A stretch of DNA of 5,409 bases from Rhodospirillales bacterium (GTDB lineage Bacteria; Pseudomonadota; Alphaproteobacteria; Reyranellales; Reyranellaceae). The stretch spans positions 1 through 5,409 of the forward strand of contig JABMNB010000399.1 of assembly GCA_013205335.1 (NCBI GenBank). The letters run 5' to 3'. Positions 1 to 5,409 of the stretch are shown piece by piece. Position numbers and translations under genes: made by a program. Within the stretch, counting starts at the first letter, position 1. Each line of letters opens with the position of its first letter. The notes below the pieces were generated by a model. The model was given only the letters and a program-made list of their open reading frames with translations, did not search any database and was not told the DNA's origin.

Positions 1-40
1 AAAGCCTTTTGTCCGCATCGAAGAAGCCGAACTGCGCCAT
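1..40 (-). CDS. IS5-family transposase, N-terminal fragment (runs off window)
   Basis: Read on the minus strand from the ATG at 40-38, the frame gives MAQFGFFDADKRL and leaves the window still open. The pattern 'M.Q.GFFD.D.RL' is how many IS5-family DDE transposases begin (GFFD then a basic-Leu pair, normally followed by a 'LS..GDPLE' stretch that lies outside the window). A second ATG directly upstream (43-41) is in frame; the one at 40 is preferred because a GAGGG purine run lies about five bases before it. Only 13 residues are visible, so neither the catalytic DDE residues nor the integrity of the element can be judged. The nearby terminal sequence at 98-117 supports the call. The rest of the element must lie left of the window. 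Confidence 0.68.
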   Translation of the reverse strand, partial: MAQFGFFDADKRL

Positions 41-97
41 CATCGCCCTCGCCGAACCATCTCGTCAGCTACGAGACTCGCACACGTCAGTCAGCGG

Positions 98-117
98 CGC
101 TATTATTCGAGGTGCCC
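98..117 (-). repeat. Probable terminal inverted repeat of the IS5-type element
   Basis: Read on the minus strand from 117, the end is GGGCACCTCGAATAATAGCG. It begins with GG and contains CGAATAA, as in the IS5 terminus (recalled as GGAAGGTGCGAATAAGC), so it looks like an IS5-family tip. If the tip starts at 116 the flanking target is CTAA (117-120); if at 117 it is TAA (118-120). The partner repeat is not in the window, so the exact end is uncertain. Confidence 0.5.
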
Positions 118-129
118 TAAACATCATGA

Positions 130-159
130 TTGAATAGCGCAGCCATGCCGGTCTTAACT
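130..159 (+). promoter_or_regulatory. Weak sigma70-like promoter candidate upstream of the MmgE/PrpD gene
   Basis: TTGAAT (130-135) and TTAACT (154-159) are separated by 18 bases and lie about 60 bases before the ATG at 218. Agreement with consensus is only partial (about 4/6 and 3/6), so this is a candidate rather than a call. It sits just outside the IS end. The region 121-217 otherwise shows a short Shine-Dalgarno-like AGGT at 205-208, nine bases before the ATG. Confidence 0.18.
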
Positions 160-217
160 TGCACGTTGTAGGTAACGAACGGCCACGAGGTCGTTGCTTC
201 CCATAGGTCCTTAACCG

Positions 218-1594
218 ATGAAAACAGCTGCCGCCCGCTTCGCCGCGCATGCCCTCGAAACGCGCTTCTCCGACCTGAACGGTGCCGTGGTGCAGCGCAC
301 CAAGGTCTTCGTGCTCGACAGCCTCGGCGTCGGCATCGCCGGCTCCACGACCGAGGGCAGCGAGGAGCTCTTGCGCGTGGCGTCCGGCTGGAGCGGCACC
401 CGGGGACCGGCCGCGGTACCGGTGTGGGGTCGATCGGCGTGCTTCTCCGCGCCGGTCGCTGCCTTCCTCAACGCCTGGCAGATGCACAACCAGGAATACG
501 ACTGCCTGCACGAGGGCGCGGTGGTGCATGCCCTGGCCACCGTCCTGCCAGCCGCGCTGGCTGCGGCCGAACTGCAGGGCGGCGCGAGCGGCACGGAGCT
601 GATCGCGGCTCTGGCGGTCGGTGTCGATATCGCCGCCGGCCTCGGCCTCGCCTCGCGCGCCGGCTTCCGCTTCTTCCGACCCGCGACAGCCGGCGGCTTC
701 GGCGCGGTGGCGGCGGCCGGCCGTCTGCTCGGCTTTGACCAGTCAACGCTGGAAGCAGCCTTCGCCTGGCAGCTCGCGCAAGCCAGCGGCACCATGCAGG
801 CACACGTGGAAGGCAGCCCCATCCTGCCGGTACAGGTCGCCTTCAACGCCCGCGCCGCACTGCAATCCTGCGAGCTGGCACCGCTAGGCTTTACCGCGGC
901 GCAGGCCGTGTTCGAGGGGCCTTTCGGCTATCTGCCGCTGTTCGAGGGAGCTCATGACCTCGCTCCGGTGCTCGACAGCCTCGCCCACGCCGGTCGTATG
1001 GCCGAGTTCAGTCACAAGCCCTATCCCGCTGGGCGTGCCACTCATGGCGGCATCGAAGGCGTGATGACGCTGCGTGCCGAGCACGGCTTTGCCGTGGCTG
1101 ATGTCGCCCGCATCGAAGTGATCGCGCCGCCGCTGATCGTGCGCCTGGTCGGTCGTCCGCCCCGGCCCGACGCCGGCGCCAGCTACGCCCGCCTCTGCAT
1201 GGCCTACGCGGTCGCCAAGACGCTGCAGCACGGCGCACTCGATCTGGCCCACTTCCGCGGGGACGCGCTGGTCGACCCGGAAACCTACGTGCTGGCGGCG
1301 CGCGTCGAGACGCGCGACGACGGCAGCACCGATCCCAATGCGCTGGCGCCGCAGACCGTGGTGGTGCATTTGCGCGACGGCCGCGCGCTCCGTTGGCGGG
1401 CCGAGACGATGCTCGCCCATCCGGCGCGCCCGCTCACGAGGGCGCAGCATCTGGCAAAGTTCCACCGCTGCCTGTCTTTCAGCGCCGAGCCGCTGGCATC
1501 CGGGGCCGCTGCGCAGCTGATCGACACCGTAGACCGGCTTGAGGAAATGACGGACGTCCGCGGGCTGTCCGTATTGGCGGCGGGGACGGGCTGA
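218..1594 (+). CDS. MmgE/PrpD family protein (putative carboxylic-acid lyase/dehydratase)
   Basis: This 458-residue soluble protein has the length and layout of the MmgE/PrpD family, which includes 2-methylcitrate dehydratase (PrpD) and cis-aconitate decarboxylase. Residues 1 to about 245 match the all-helical N-terminal domain: 'DSLGVGIAGS' (34-43), 'NQEYDCLHEGAVVHALATVLPA' region (91-112), 'FFRPATAGGFGAVAAAGRLLGFD' region (152-174) and 'GTMQAHVEGSP' (191-201). From about 265 the C-terminal domain starts with 'HKPYPAGRATHGG' (266-278). H104 and K267 appear at positions used for catalysis in characterised members, but several other active-site positions look substituted, so it probably belongs to a divergent subgroup with a different substrate. 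The ATG at 218 has AGGT nine bases upstream and precedes the conserved N-terminus. No signal peptide is seen; cytoplasmic. It stands alone, with IS DNA 97 bp upstream and a 547-bp gap downstream. Family call is firm, substrate unknown; naming it prpD is not justified. Confidence 0.93.
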   Translation: MKTAAARFAAHALETRFSDLNGAVVQRTKVFVLDSLGVGIAGSTTEGSEELLRVASGWSGTRGPAAVPVWGRSACFSAPVAAFLNAWQMHNQEYDCLHEGAVVHALATVLPAALAAAELQGGASGTELIAALAVGVDIAAGLGLASRAGFRFFRPATAGGFGAVAAAGRLLGFDQSTLEAAFAWQLAQASGTMQAHVEGSPILPVQVAFNARAALQSCELAPLGFTAAQAVFEGPFGYLPLFEGAHDLAPVLDSLAHAGRMAEFSHKPYPAGRATHGGIEGVMTLRAEHGFAVADVARIEVIAPPLIVRLVGRPPRPDAGASYARLCMAYAVAKTLQHGALDLAHFRGDALVDPETYVLAARVETRDDGSTDPNALAPQTVVVHLRDGRALRWRAETMLAHPARPLTRAQHLAKFHRCLSFSAEPLASGAAAQLIDTVDRLEEMTDVRGLSVLAAGTG

Positions 1595-2141
1595 TCGCGC
1601 AAGTTCAAGATATTGAAACGGCCGACGGGCTATCAAGCGGCTTCTTGGTGATAGTAGCGCCTCTCCGACATCTCGCAGTTTACTCCTAGCCTCCGCCCCC
1701 GACCACCTTCCCACTCCAAACACGCAGAACTACGCGCCGAATTACCACGTCAATTCAATGATTTACGAGAAGCGTACTAAATCCGGCAGTCAACAGCTTC
1801 GGAGAGAAAGGGCCTGAGAGAGTGCCGGCAGGCCCTGGCGGCGCCGAGCCCGGTCAACAAGTCGTTGGCGAAATGCCCGCCGTTATTGGGCTTCTTTGGG
1901 CTCACTGTCGTCGCCGGAGACCGATATCGCGTGCGGCACTGGCGGAGGGAAAGAGCCTGAAATCCAACGGTCTCTTACGCGGGCGAATGACCCAGTCGGA
2001 TAGCAATCGCCTGCGATTTGAGCGACAGTGACATGGTTTCCCCCTTTCGATAACGACGCTCGGGCTGATCGATTGTCAACAGACCGTATTGCTCCGCAAG
2101 TGATTCCACCGAGCACCGATCTCTCTTCCCTAAGCCAATCG
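1595..2141. other. Long intergenic region without a convincing gene
   Basis: No frame on either strand in this stretch looks like a typical gene of this genome. It contains an imperfect hairpin just after the MmgE/PrpD stop (CTATCA 1630-1635 with TGATAG 1649-1654, no T-run), an 8-bp perfect inverted repeat (1809-1836), and a near-palindrome AATCGCCTGCGATT (2005-2018). Bases 2028-2141 could encode an N-terminal extension of the permease from a GTG, but third-position GC there is near 46%, well below the permease body. On the minus strand, 2140-1975 gives a short protein-like open frame that could be a decayed gene. No clear promoter or intrinsic terminator was found. Confidence 0.5.
1809..1836. 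repeat. 8-bp perfect inverted repeat between the two transcription units
   Basis: AGGGCCTG (1809-1816) is repeated in inverse as CAGGCCCT (1829-1836) with a 12-base loop. As RNA it would form a stable stem, but there is no U-tract on either side, so it is not a standard intrinsic terminator. It could be an operator for the downstream permease, part of a leader structure, or coincidence in GC-rich DNA. Confidence 0.3.
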
Positions 2142-3983
2142 ATGGCGTCCTCACAGGCCGGCCCGCTGGCCATATTGCGGGAGACGCCGCTCTTCCGGGA
2201 CATGGCACCGGCGCGATTCGTACGGTTGCTGGGCGCCATGGAGCCCCTCGCCTATCGTGCCGGCGAGGTGGTTGCGCGGGCGGGAGAACCTGCTGCCGGC
2301 CTGCTGCTCGCCGCGCAGCAGGACTTCCAGCTCGTCACGCCCGGCGGGCGCGAGGTCGCCGCGCCCACCGCTTCGTGTGGCGAGGAAATCGCGGCCGGCA
2401 TCGATCGCTATGCCCTCTCGGCAGTGGCGCGTCGCGACGGAGCCGGCTGGAGCGTGCCCGCCGATGCTCTAAGGGCCTTCGCCCGCGACAATCCCGAGTG
2501 CGTAGGCCGTGCCTTCAGCGAGTTCACCTCGCGACTGGCGATGGAACCGGTGGCGCGGCCGTCGATGCCGCCGCCCCGGCGGCAGTTGCAGGTCGGCCTG
2601 TTCGAGGTGATCGGCTGGACAATGGCCGTGGCGTTGCCCCCTCTCGCCTATTTGCTCGGAGCCTACATCGGCTGGACACCCCAGGCCGCCATGACGATCG
2701 CCATTGGAACGGCCATGATCGTGCTGTGGGTCTTCGCCCTAGTCGACGAGTTCATCCCGCCCCTGCTGGCCATCGTCGCCATACTGTTCGTGGGCTTGGC
2801 CCCTCCCGCGGTGGCGCTGGCCGGCTTCTCCTCTGCCGGCTTCGTGATGCTGGTGGGAGTGTTCGCACTGGCGGCGATCATCACGGCCTCAGGGCTGAGC
2901 TATCGGGCGATGCTGTGGCTGCTGCTCAAGATGCCGGATCGTCCGCTCTTCCACCGGTCGGTACTGCTGTTCGGCGGATTCGCCCTGTCGCCCGTGATGC
3001 CCTCGGGCAACAATCGGCTCTCGCTGCTTCTGCCCCTTTACCGCGACATGTTAGAGGGCTTGAAGGTGCCCCCCGGAAGCCGAGCCGCCACCGGCCTTAT
3101 GGCGGCGACCTTCTCTGGTGCGATGCTGATGTCGCCAATGCTCGCAACCAGCAAGTCGGCCAACATCGTGGCGGTTAGTCTGCTTCCAGCGCAGATCCAG
3201 GCCGAGTTCCTTGGCCTTTTTTGGGGACTCGCGGCCGGGGTCGCAGCGCTTGGCGTGACCGTGCTGCATGGCGTGTTGTCCGCCGGTCTGTTCCGAGGGC
3301 CTGCCCCCCGCTCCCTGCCCAAGGAACGCATTGTCGAGCAGCTCGCTCTGCTCGGTCCGCTGGCGCCGGCCGAGCGACTGGCCTCCCTCGGTTTTTTGTT
3401 CTTCCTCGCTGCCGCTGGCACGTATGCCTGGCACCAGGTCCCCATGGCCTGGTTTGCAGGAGTCGTCCTCGTCGTCCTTCTCATCTCGGGCCAGTTCTCG
3501 AAGCAGGACTTTCGCCGCGAGATCGACTGGCCAATGCTGTTCTTCCTGGTTGGTTTGGACAGTATCACGCGCATCATGGACCATCACGGACTGCAGGTCG
3601 CCCTGGCCGGGGCGCTCGCGCCATGGTTCCAATTCGTGGATGGAAGGCTGGAAGTCTTCGTCCTCGCCGCGCTGGCCGTCACACTGCTGGTACGTCTCGT
3701 TCTGCCGCTCACCGCGGGGATGCTGGCATCCTTCGTGATCCTGCTGCCAATCGCAGAGGCAAACGGCATCCATCCCTGGATCTGCCTGTTCCTGGCGACG
3801 ATGTTCAGTGACATCTGGTTTCTGCCCTATCAGAGTTCGGTCTTCCTGCAGTTCACTTCACAGGTTGCCCCGGACAGCTTCGATCGTCGGCGTTTTTTCC
3901 TCTACAATACTGGTATGAACGTCGCGCGAATCGTCGTGGCCTACGCCTCGATCCCGTGGTGGCGCTGGCTGGGGTTGGCATGA
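2142..3983 (+). CDS. SLC13/DASS-type anion permease with N-terminal cyclic-nucleotide-binding-like domain
   Basis: From the ATG at 2142 the protein has 613 residues. Residues 8-134 resemble a cNMP-binding (CRP-type) domain: 'LRETPLFRDMAPARFVRLL', 'YRAGEVVARAGEPAAGLLL', and a phosphate-cassette-like GEE (80-82) with R89. After a proline-rich linker (about 138-148), some eleven or twelve hydrophobic segments follow to the C-terminus. They show the two-fold DASS/ion-transporter layout, with hairpin-like stretches at 'SPVMPSGNNRLSLLLPL' (283-299) and 'PLTAGMLASFVILLPIAEANG' region (522-542), plus 'WPMLFFLVGLDSITRIM' (463-479). Homologues import di- or tricarboxylates, sulfate or related anions, usually with sodium; the substrate here is unknown. 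The cNMP-like domain should lie in the cytoplasm and may regulate transport. A GTG at 2028 would add 38 residues, but that stretch has poor codon bias; neither start has a strong ribosome-binding site. Its stop overlaps the next start (ATGA), so the two are co-translated. Confidence 0.85.
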   Translation: MASSQAGPLAILRETPLFRDMAPARFVRLLGAMEPLAYRAGEVVARAGEPAAGLLLAAQQDFQLVTPGGREVAAPTASCGEEIAAGIDRYALSAVARRDGAGWSVPADALRAFARDNPECVGRAFSEFTSRLAMEPVARPSMPPPRRQLQVGLFEVIGWTMAVALPPLAYLLGAYIGWTPQAAMTIAIGTAMIVLWVFALVDEFIPPLLAIVAILFVGLAPPAVALAGFSSAGFVMLVGVFALAAIITASGLSYRAMLWLLLKMPDRPLFHRSVLLFGGFALSPVMPSGNNRLSLLLPLYRDMLEGLKVPPGSRAATGLMAATFSGAMLMSPMLATSKSANIVAVSLLPAQIQAEFLGLFWGLAAGVAALGVTVLHGVLSAGLFRGPAPRSLPKERIVEQLALLGPLAPAERLASLGFLFFLAAAGTYAWHQVPMAWFAGVVLVVLLISGQFSKQDFRREIDWPMLFFLVGLDSITRIMDHHGLQVALAGALAPWFQFVDGRLEVFVLAALAVTLLVRLVLPLTAGMLASFVILLPIAEANGIHPWICLFLATMFSDIWFLPYQSSVFLQFTSQVAPDSFDRRRFFLYNTGMNVARIVVAYASIPWWRWLGLA

Positions 3984-5038
3984 GGCGGCAACTGCGGCGC
4001 CTGATGATACTCAGCTTCGTCCTGGGCGGGCTCCTCGCGCTTGCCGGCTTCAGGGCCTCGCTCCCTCGGATCCTGATCCTGCATTCCGGAAGCGAGGGGA
4101 GTGCCTGGGTACGAGGGCTCGACCTTGCCTTCGAGCGCGAGCTGCAGGCGAGCCGTCAGCCCGTCCGCGTGGAACGGCACTACATGCGCCTCGACGAGCC
4201 AGGGAGCAGTCCGGAGGTAGTACGCGTCCGAGTGCAGGATGCGCGCCGGGCGGTGGACCGATTGTCGCCAGACATGCTGATCGCCGTGGACGACGAAGCA
4301 AATAACCTCGTGGCCCGTCATGAAAATGGGCGGCCGGACCTGCGGCGACTCTATGTCTCGATCAACCAGCCCCCGTCGCGCTACGGGTACGATGGGCGCA
4401 CCTCGGTGACCGGCGTGGCCGAAACATTGCCCCTGCTGGCGATCAGGGATGTGATCGAGGCGCTGCATGGGGTGCCCCCATTTGCAGCGGGCACGGCTTC
4501 ACACCGCCCACTGAGGGTCGCGGCCTTGGCACGGGACAGCGAGACGGGGCACGCAGAGCTCGAGCAGGTAAAGCGCTTCGACTGGGCCCCTCTGCAACTG
4601 GTCGAGGCCGCGGCAGTTGGCGATTTCGGTCAATGGAAACGGGGCTGCGAATCATGGGCCGGAAAGGCCGACATTATCCTCGTGCTGAGCTATCGCGGCA
4701 TGCCACTGGCCGCGGGATCGACGAAGGCAGTGACGGGCGCTGAATTGGCAGGCTGGATGGAGACCGCATGCCGGCCCATGCCGATCGGCGTGAGTTCAGG
4801 CTACGTTGCTGACGGTGGCGGCCTTAGCATCGCCCCATCGCCGGAGGAATATGGCAGGATCTCGATGCGCATGGCGCTAGAGTGGCTCGCATCTGACAGT
4901 CAAGCCGCCCCGCCGAAGGCTCAGGAGGCCACGCATTTCGATGTGGCGCTCAACGCCACCCGCCTGCGGCGCCGCGGCTTGAACTTGCCGCCTCTTTACG
5001 TCGAGGCGGCACATGCTCGGAATGCCTACTCCGACTGA
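3980..5038 (+). CDS. ABC-type substrate-binding-like protein, membrane-anchored or secreted
   Basis: The 352-residue product starts with a basic patch and a hydrophobic run (MRRQLRRLMI, then hydrophobic to about residue 23), a signal peptide or signal anchor placing the rest in the periplasm. No lipobox cysteine is seen. The body resembles the ABC transporter substrate-binding family of the PF04392 type: 'PRILILHSGSEGSAWVRGLD' (29-48), where homologues have a VLVLHS-then-Trp opening; 'PDMLIAVDDEANNLV' (97-111); 'TSVTGVAETLPLL' (141-153); 'VSSGYVADGGGLSIAPSPEE' (271-290), 'YGRISMRMALEWL' (291-303); and a closing 'ALNATRLRRRGLNLPP' (323-338). ATG at 3980 overlaps the permease stop and is preferred to the in-frame GTG at 3956, which would add eight residues. 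No ABC ATPase or ABC permease lies nearby, so it more likely works with the SLC13-type permease or as a sensor. Ligand not predictable. Confidence 0.8.
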   Translation: MRRQLRRLMILSFVLGGLLALAGFRASLPRILILHSGSEGSAWVRGLDLAFERELQASRQPVRVERHYMRLDEPGSSPEVVRVRVQDARRAVDRLSPDMLIAVDDEANNLVARHENGRPDLRRLYVSINQPPSRYGYDGRTSVTGVAETLPLLAIRDVIEALHGVPPFAAGTASHRPLRVAALARDSETGHAELEQVKRFDWAPLQLVEAAAVGDFGQWKRGCESWAGKADIILVLSYRGMPLAAGSTKAVTGAELAGWMETACRPMPIGVSSGYVADGGGLSIAPSPEEYGRISMRMALEWLASDSQAAPPKAQEATHFDVALNATRLRRRGLNLPPLYVEAAHARNAYSD

Positions 5039-5039
5039 A

Positions 5040-5067
5040 GGAGCCGGCTCCAAGGCAGGTGACTGCC
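5040..5067 (+). other. Two adjacent hairpins just after the permease/binding-protein operon
   Basis: GGAGCCGGCTCC (5040-5051) is a perfect 12-base palindrome one base after the stop codon, and GGCAG-GTGA-CTGCC (5054-5067) is a 5-bp stem with a 4-base loop. Together they could slow polymerase or protect the 3' end of the mRNA, but neither is followed by a T-run, so an intrinsic terminator cannot be claimed. The A-run at 5104-5110 would be the wrong sense for plus-strand termination. Confidence 0.3.
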
Positions 5068-5130
5068 CTCGCAGCCAAGGGGAACAACCGGAAAACGCTC
5101 GCCAAAAAAATCCGGGCTTCAGCGATTTGA

Positions 5131-5319
5131 TCACCAGTCGTATTTCTCTTCGGCTGAACCGACTTTCAAACTTGGGTACAGGTTCACGTTAACAGACTTC
5201 GACAGTCTGGTGGCGTAAAGAACTCCAACCGCGGTACTCGCCTTAGGAATAAGGCATTCTATGACTTCCCTGGGGGATGTCCCGGCCTCTGTTGAAATTG
5301 TGAAGTAGGCGTTGCTCAC
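5131..5319 (-). pseudogene. Short minus-strand open frame, possible 3' remnant of an unrecognised gene
   Basis: From a GTG at 5319 the frame codes 62 residues ending '...SLKVGSAEEKYDW' before a TGA; it also stays open upstream of the GTG, to a stop near 5388. Base composition is visibly lower in GC than the other genes (about half), and codon use differs, which suggests foreign or decayed DNA. The tail has a faint resemblance to the 'P.FE....YAWLN' motif of DUF3237 proteins, but the match is short and needs a gap, so no family is assigned. A gene cut by whatever lies right of about 5317 would leave just such a fragment. It may equally be chance. Confidence 0.25.
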
Positions 5320-5370
5320 CTTGAGCCTGTTAGGCTCGGGGTGTCGAATCCAACGAAGGAGAGCAACGCC
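5308..5370 (+). promoter_or_regulatory. Nested hairpin leader directly before the gene at 5371
   Basis: GGCGTTGCTC (5308-5317) pairs perfectly with GAGCAACGCC (5361-5370), which ends at the base before the GTG start. Stacked inside is a second stem, 5318-5328 with 5332-5342 (core GAGCCT/AGGCTC, two G-U pairs as RNA), with a GTT loop. The 18 bases at 5343-5360 would bulge out and contain most of the AAGGAG ribosome-binding site (5356-5361). The structure could hold the start region closed and so limit translation; it could instead be the structured end of a mobile element. The pairing is seen directly; the role is inferred. Confidence 0.45.
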
Positions 5371-5409
5371 GTGAAGAAGATTACCACATCAGCCGCCGGT
5401 GGTCCGGGG
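5371..5409 (+). CDS. 5' end of an unidentified gene (runs off window)
   Basis: A GTG at 5371 opens a frame reading (M/V)KKITTSAAGGPG to the window end. It is supported by a strong AAGGAG Shine-Dalgarno at 5356-5361, nine bases upstream, and by return of the composition to high GC. Thirteen residues are not enough to name a family. Given the palindromic sequence just before it and the IS at the other end of the window, a transposase is possible, but this is a guess. The stem at 5361-5370 may regulate its translation. Confidence 0.5.
   Translation, partial: MKKITTSAAGGPG

Larger units (their letters stand above)
1..117 (-). mobile_element. End of an IS5-family insertion sequence (upstream side of its transposase)
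   Basis: The segment contains the start of an IS5-type transposase pointing left, a non-coding leader of about 55-75 bases, and a terminal sequence at 98-117. Outside the element the next bases are a CTAA/TAA site, of the type duplicated by IS5-family elements (YTAR for the IS5 group, TNA for the IS1031 group). The leader has a small hairpin (TCTCGT at 60-65, ACGAGA at 71-76). The boundary is inferred from one end only; the other terminal repeat and the second target copy lie outside the window. Confidence 0.55.

Noticed and set aside
65..529. 154-residue minus-strand frame across the IS end and start of the MmgE/PrpD gene
   Set aside because: It crosses the probable IS boundary, shows no recognisable motif and overlaps a well-supported gene.
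884..1723. 279-residue open frame on the minus strand
   Set aside because: It lies opposite the MmgE/PrpD gene, is rich in Arg, Gly and His as expected from an antisense frame of GC-rich coding DNA, and matches no family I recognise.
1822..2031. 69-residue plus-strand frame in the intergenic gap
   Set aside because: No ribosome-binding site, no recognisable motif, and codon use unlike neighbouring genes.
2375..3178. 267-residue plus-strand frame inside the permease gene
   Set aside because: Arg/Gly/Ala-rich shifted frame with no domain pattern; the permease frame shows clear membrane segments.
3051..3773. 240-residue open frame on the minus strand, and the 179-residue one at 3038-3577
   Set aside because: Both are antisense to the membrane domain of the permease; their very polar, low-complexity translations are mirror products of hydrophobic codons.
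3956..3979. GTG at 3956 as start of the binding-like protein
   Set aside because: It lies inside the permease coding end and adds eight residues before the basic n-region; ATG 3980 with ATGA overlap gives a standard signal sequence.
5101..5130. Intrinsic terminator using the A/T run at 5104-5110 for the minus-strand frame
   Set aside because: On the minus strand a T-run follows GCCCGGA, but no stable stem of more than three base pairs precedes it.
1..5409. tRNA, rRNA, CRISPR array or replication origin
   Set aside because: No cloverleaf-like segments, no regularly spaced direct repeats and no ribosomal RNA signature sequences were seen on either strand.

Overview
This is a GC-rich (roughly two-thirds G+C over the genes) bacterial window with a Gram-negative character: a tethered periplasmic-type binding protein, a polytopic anion permease and an MmgE/PrpD enzyme, with insertion-sequence DNA at the left edge. 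The composition and the mixture of families fit a proteobacterium, perhaps a metabolically versatile beta-proteobacterium, but nothing seen here fixes the genus.

Layout. Bases 1-117 are the end of an IS5-family insertion sequence read from the minus strand: the first 13 codons of its transposase (40 to 1), a leader, and a terminal sequence abutting a CTAA/TAA target-like site at 117-120. A 97-bp spacer follows, then an MmgE/PrpD-family gene (218-1594). A long gap (1595-2141) carries no convincing gene. Next comes a tightly coupled pair. The first (2142-3983, possible earlier start at 2028) is an SLC13/DASS-type permease with an N-terminal cyclic-nucleotide-binding-like domain. The second (3980-5038) overlaps its stop codon by ATGA and encodes an ABC-type substrate-binding-like protein with an N-terminal membrane anchor or signal peptide. 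The final 370 bases have lower GC. They hold a short minus-strand open frame that may be a gene remnant, a nested hairpin structure (5308-5370), and the first 13 codons of another plus-strand gene with a good ribosome-binding site (GTG at 5371).

How the parts may work together. The permease and binding-like protein are almost certainly co-translated, so they probably serve one solute, likely an organic or inorganic anion. The binding-like protein has no ABC ATPase or ABC permease beside it; it may feed or sense ligand for the SLC13-type carrier, while the cNMP-like domain could gate the carrier from the cytoplasm. The MmgE/PrpD enzyme would fit the same catabolic island as a lyase or hydratase for a carboxylic acid, but the 547-bp gap means it is probably a separate transcription unit. 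Its substrate cannot be read from sequence, and several residues used by characterised family members look replaced. This permease/binding-protein pair is the best candidate for an undescribed system here.
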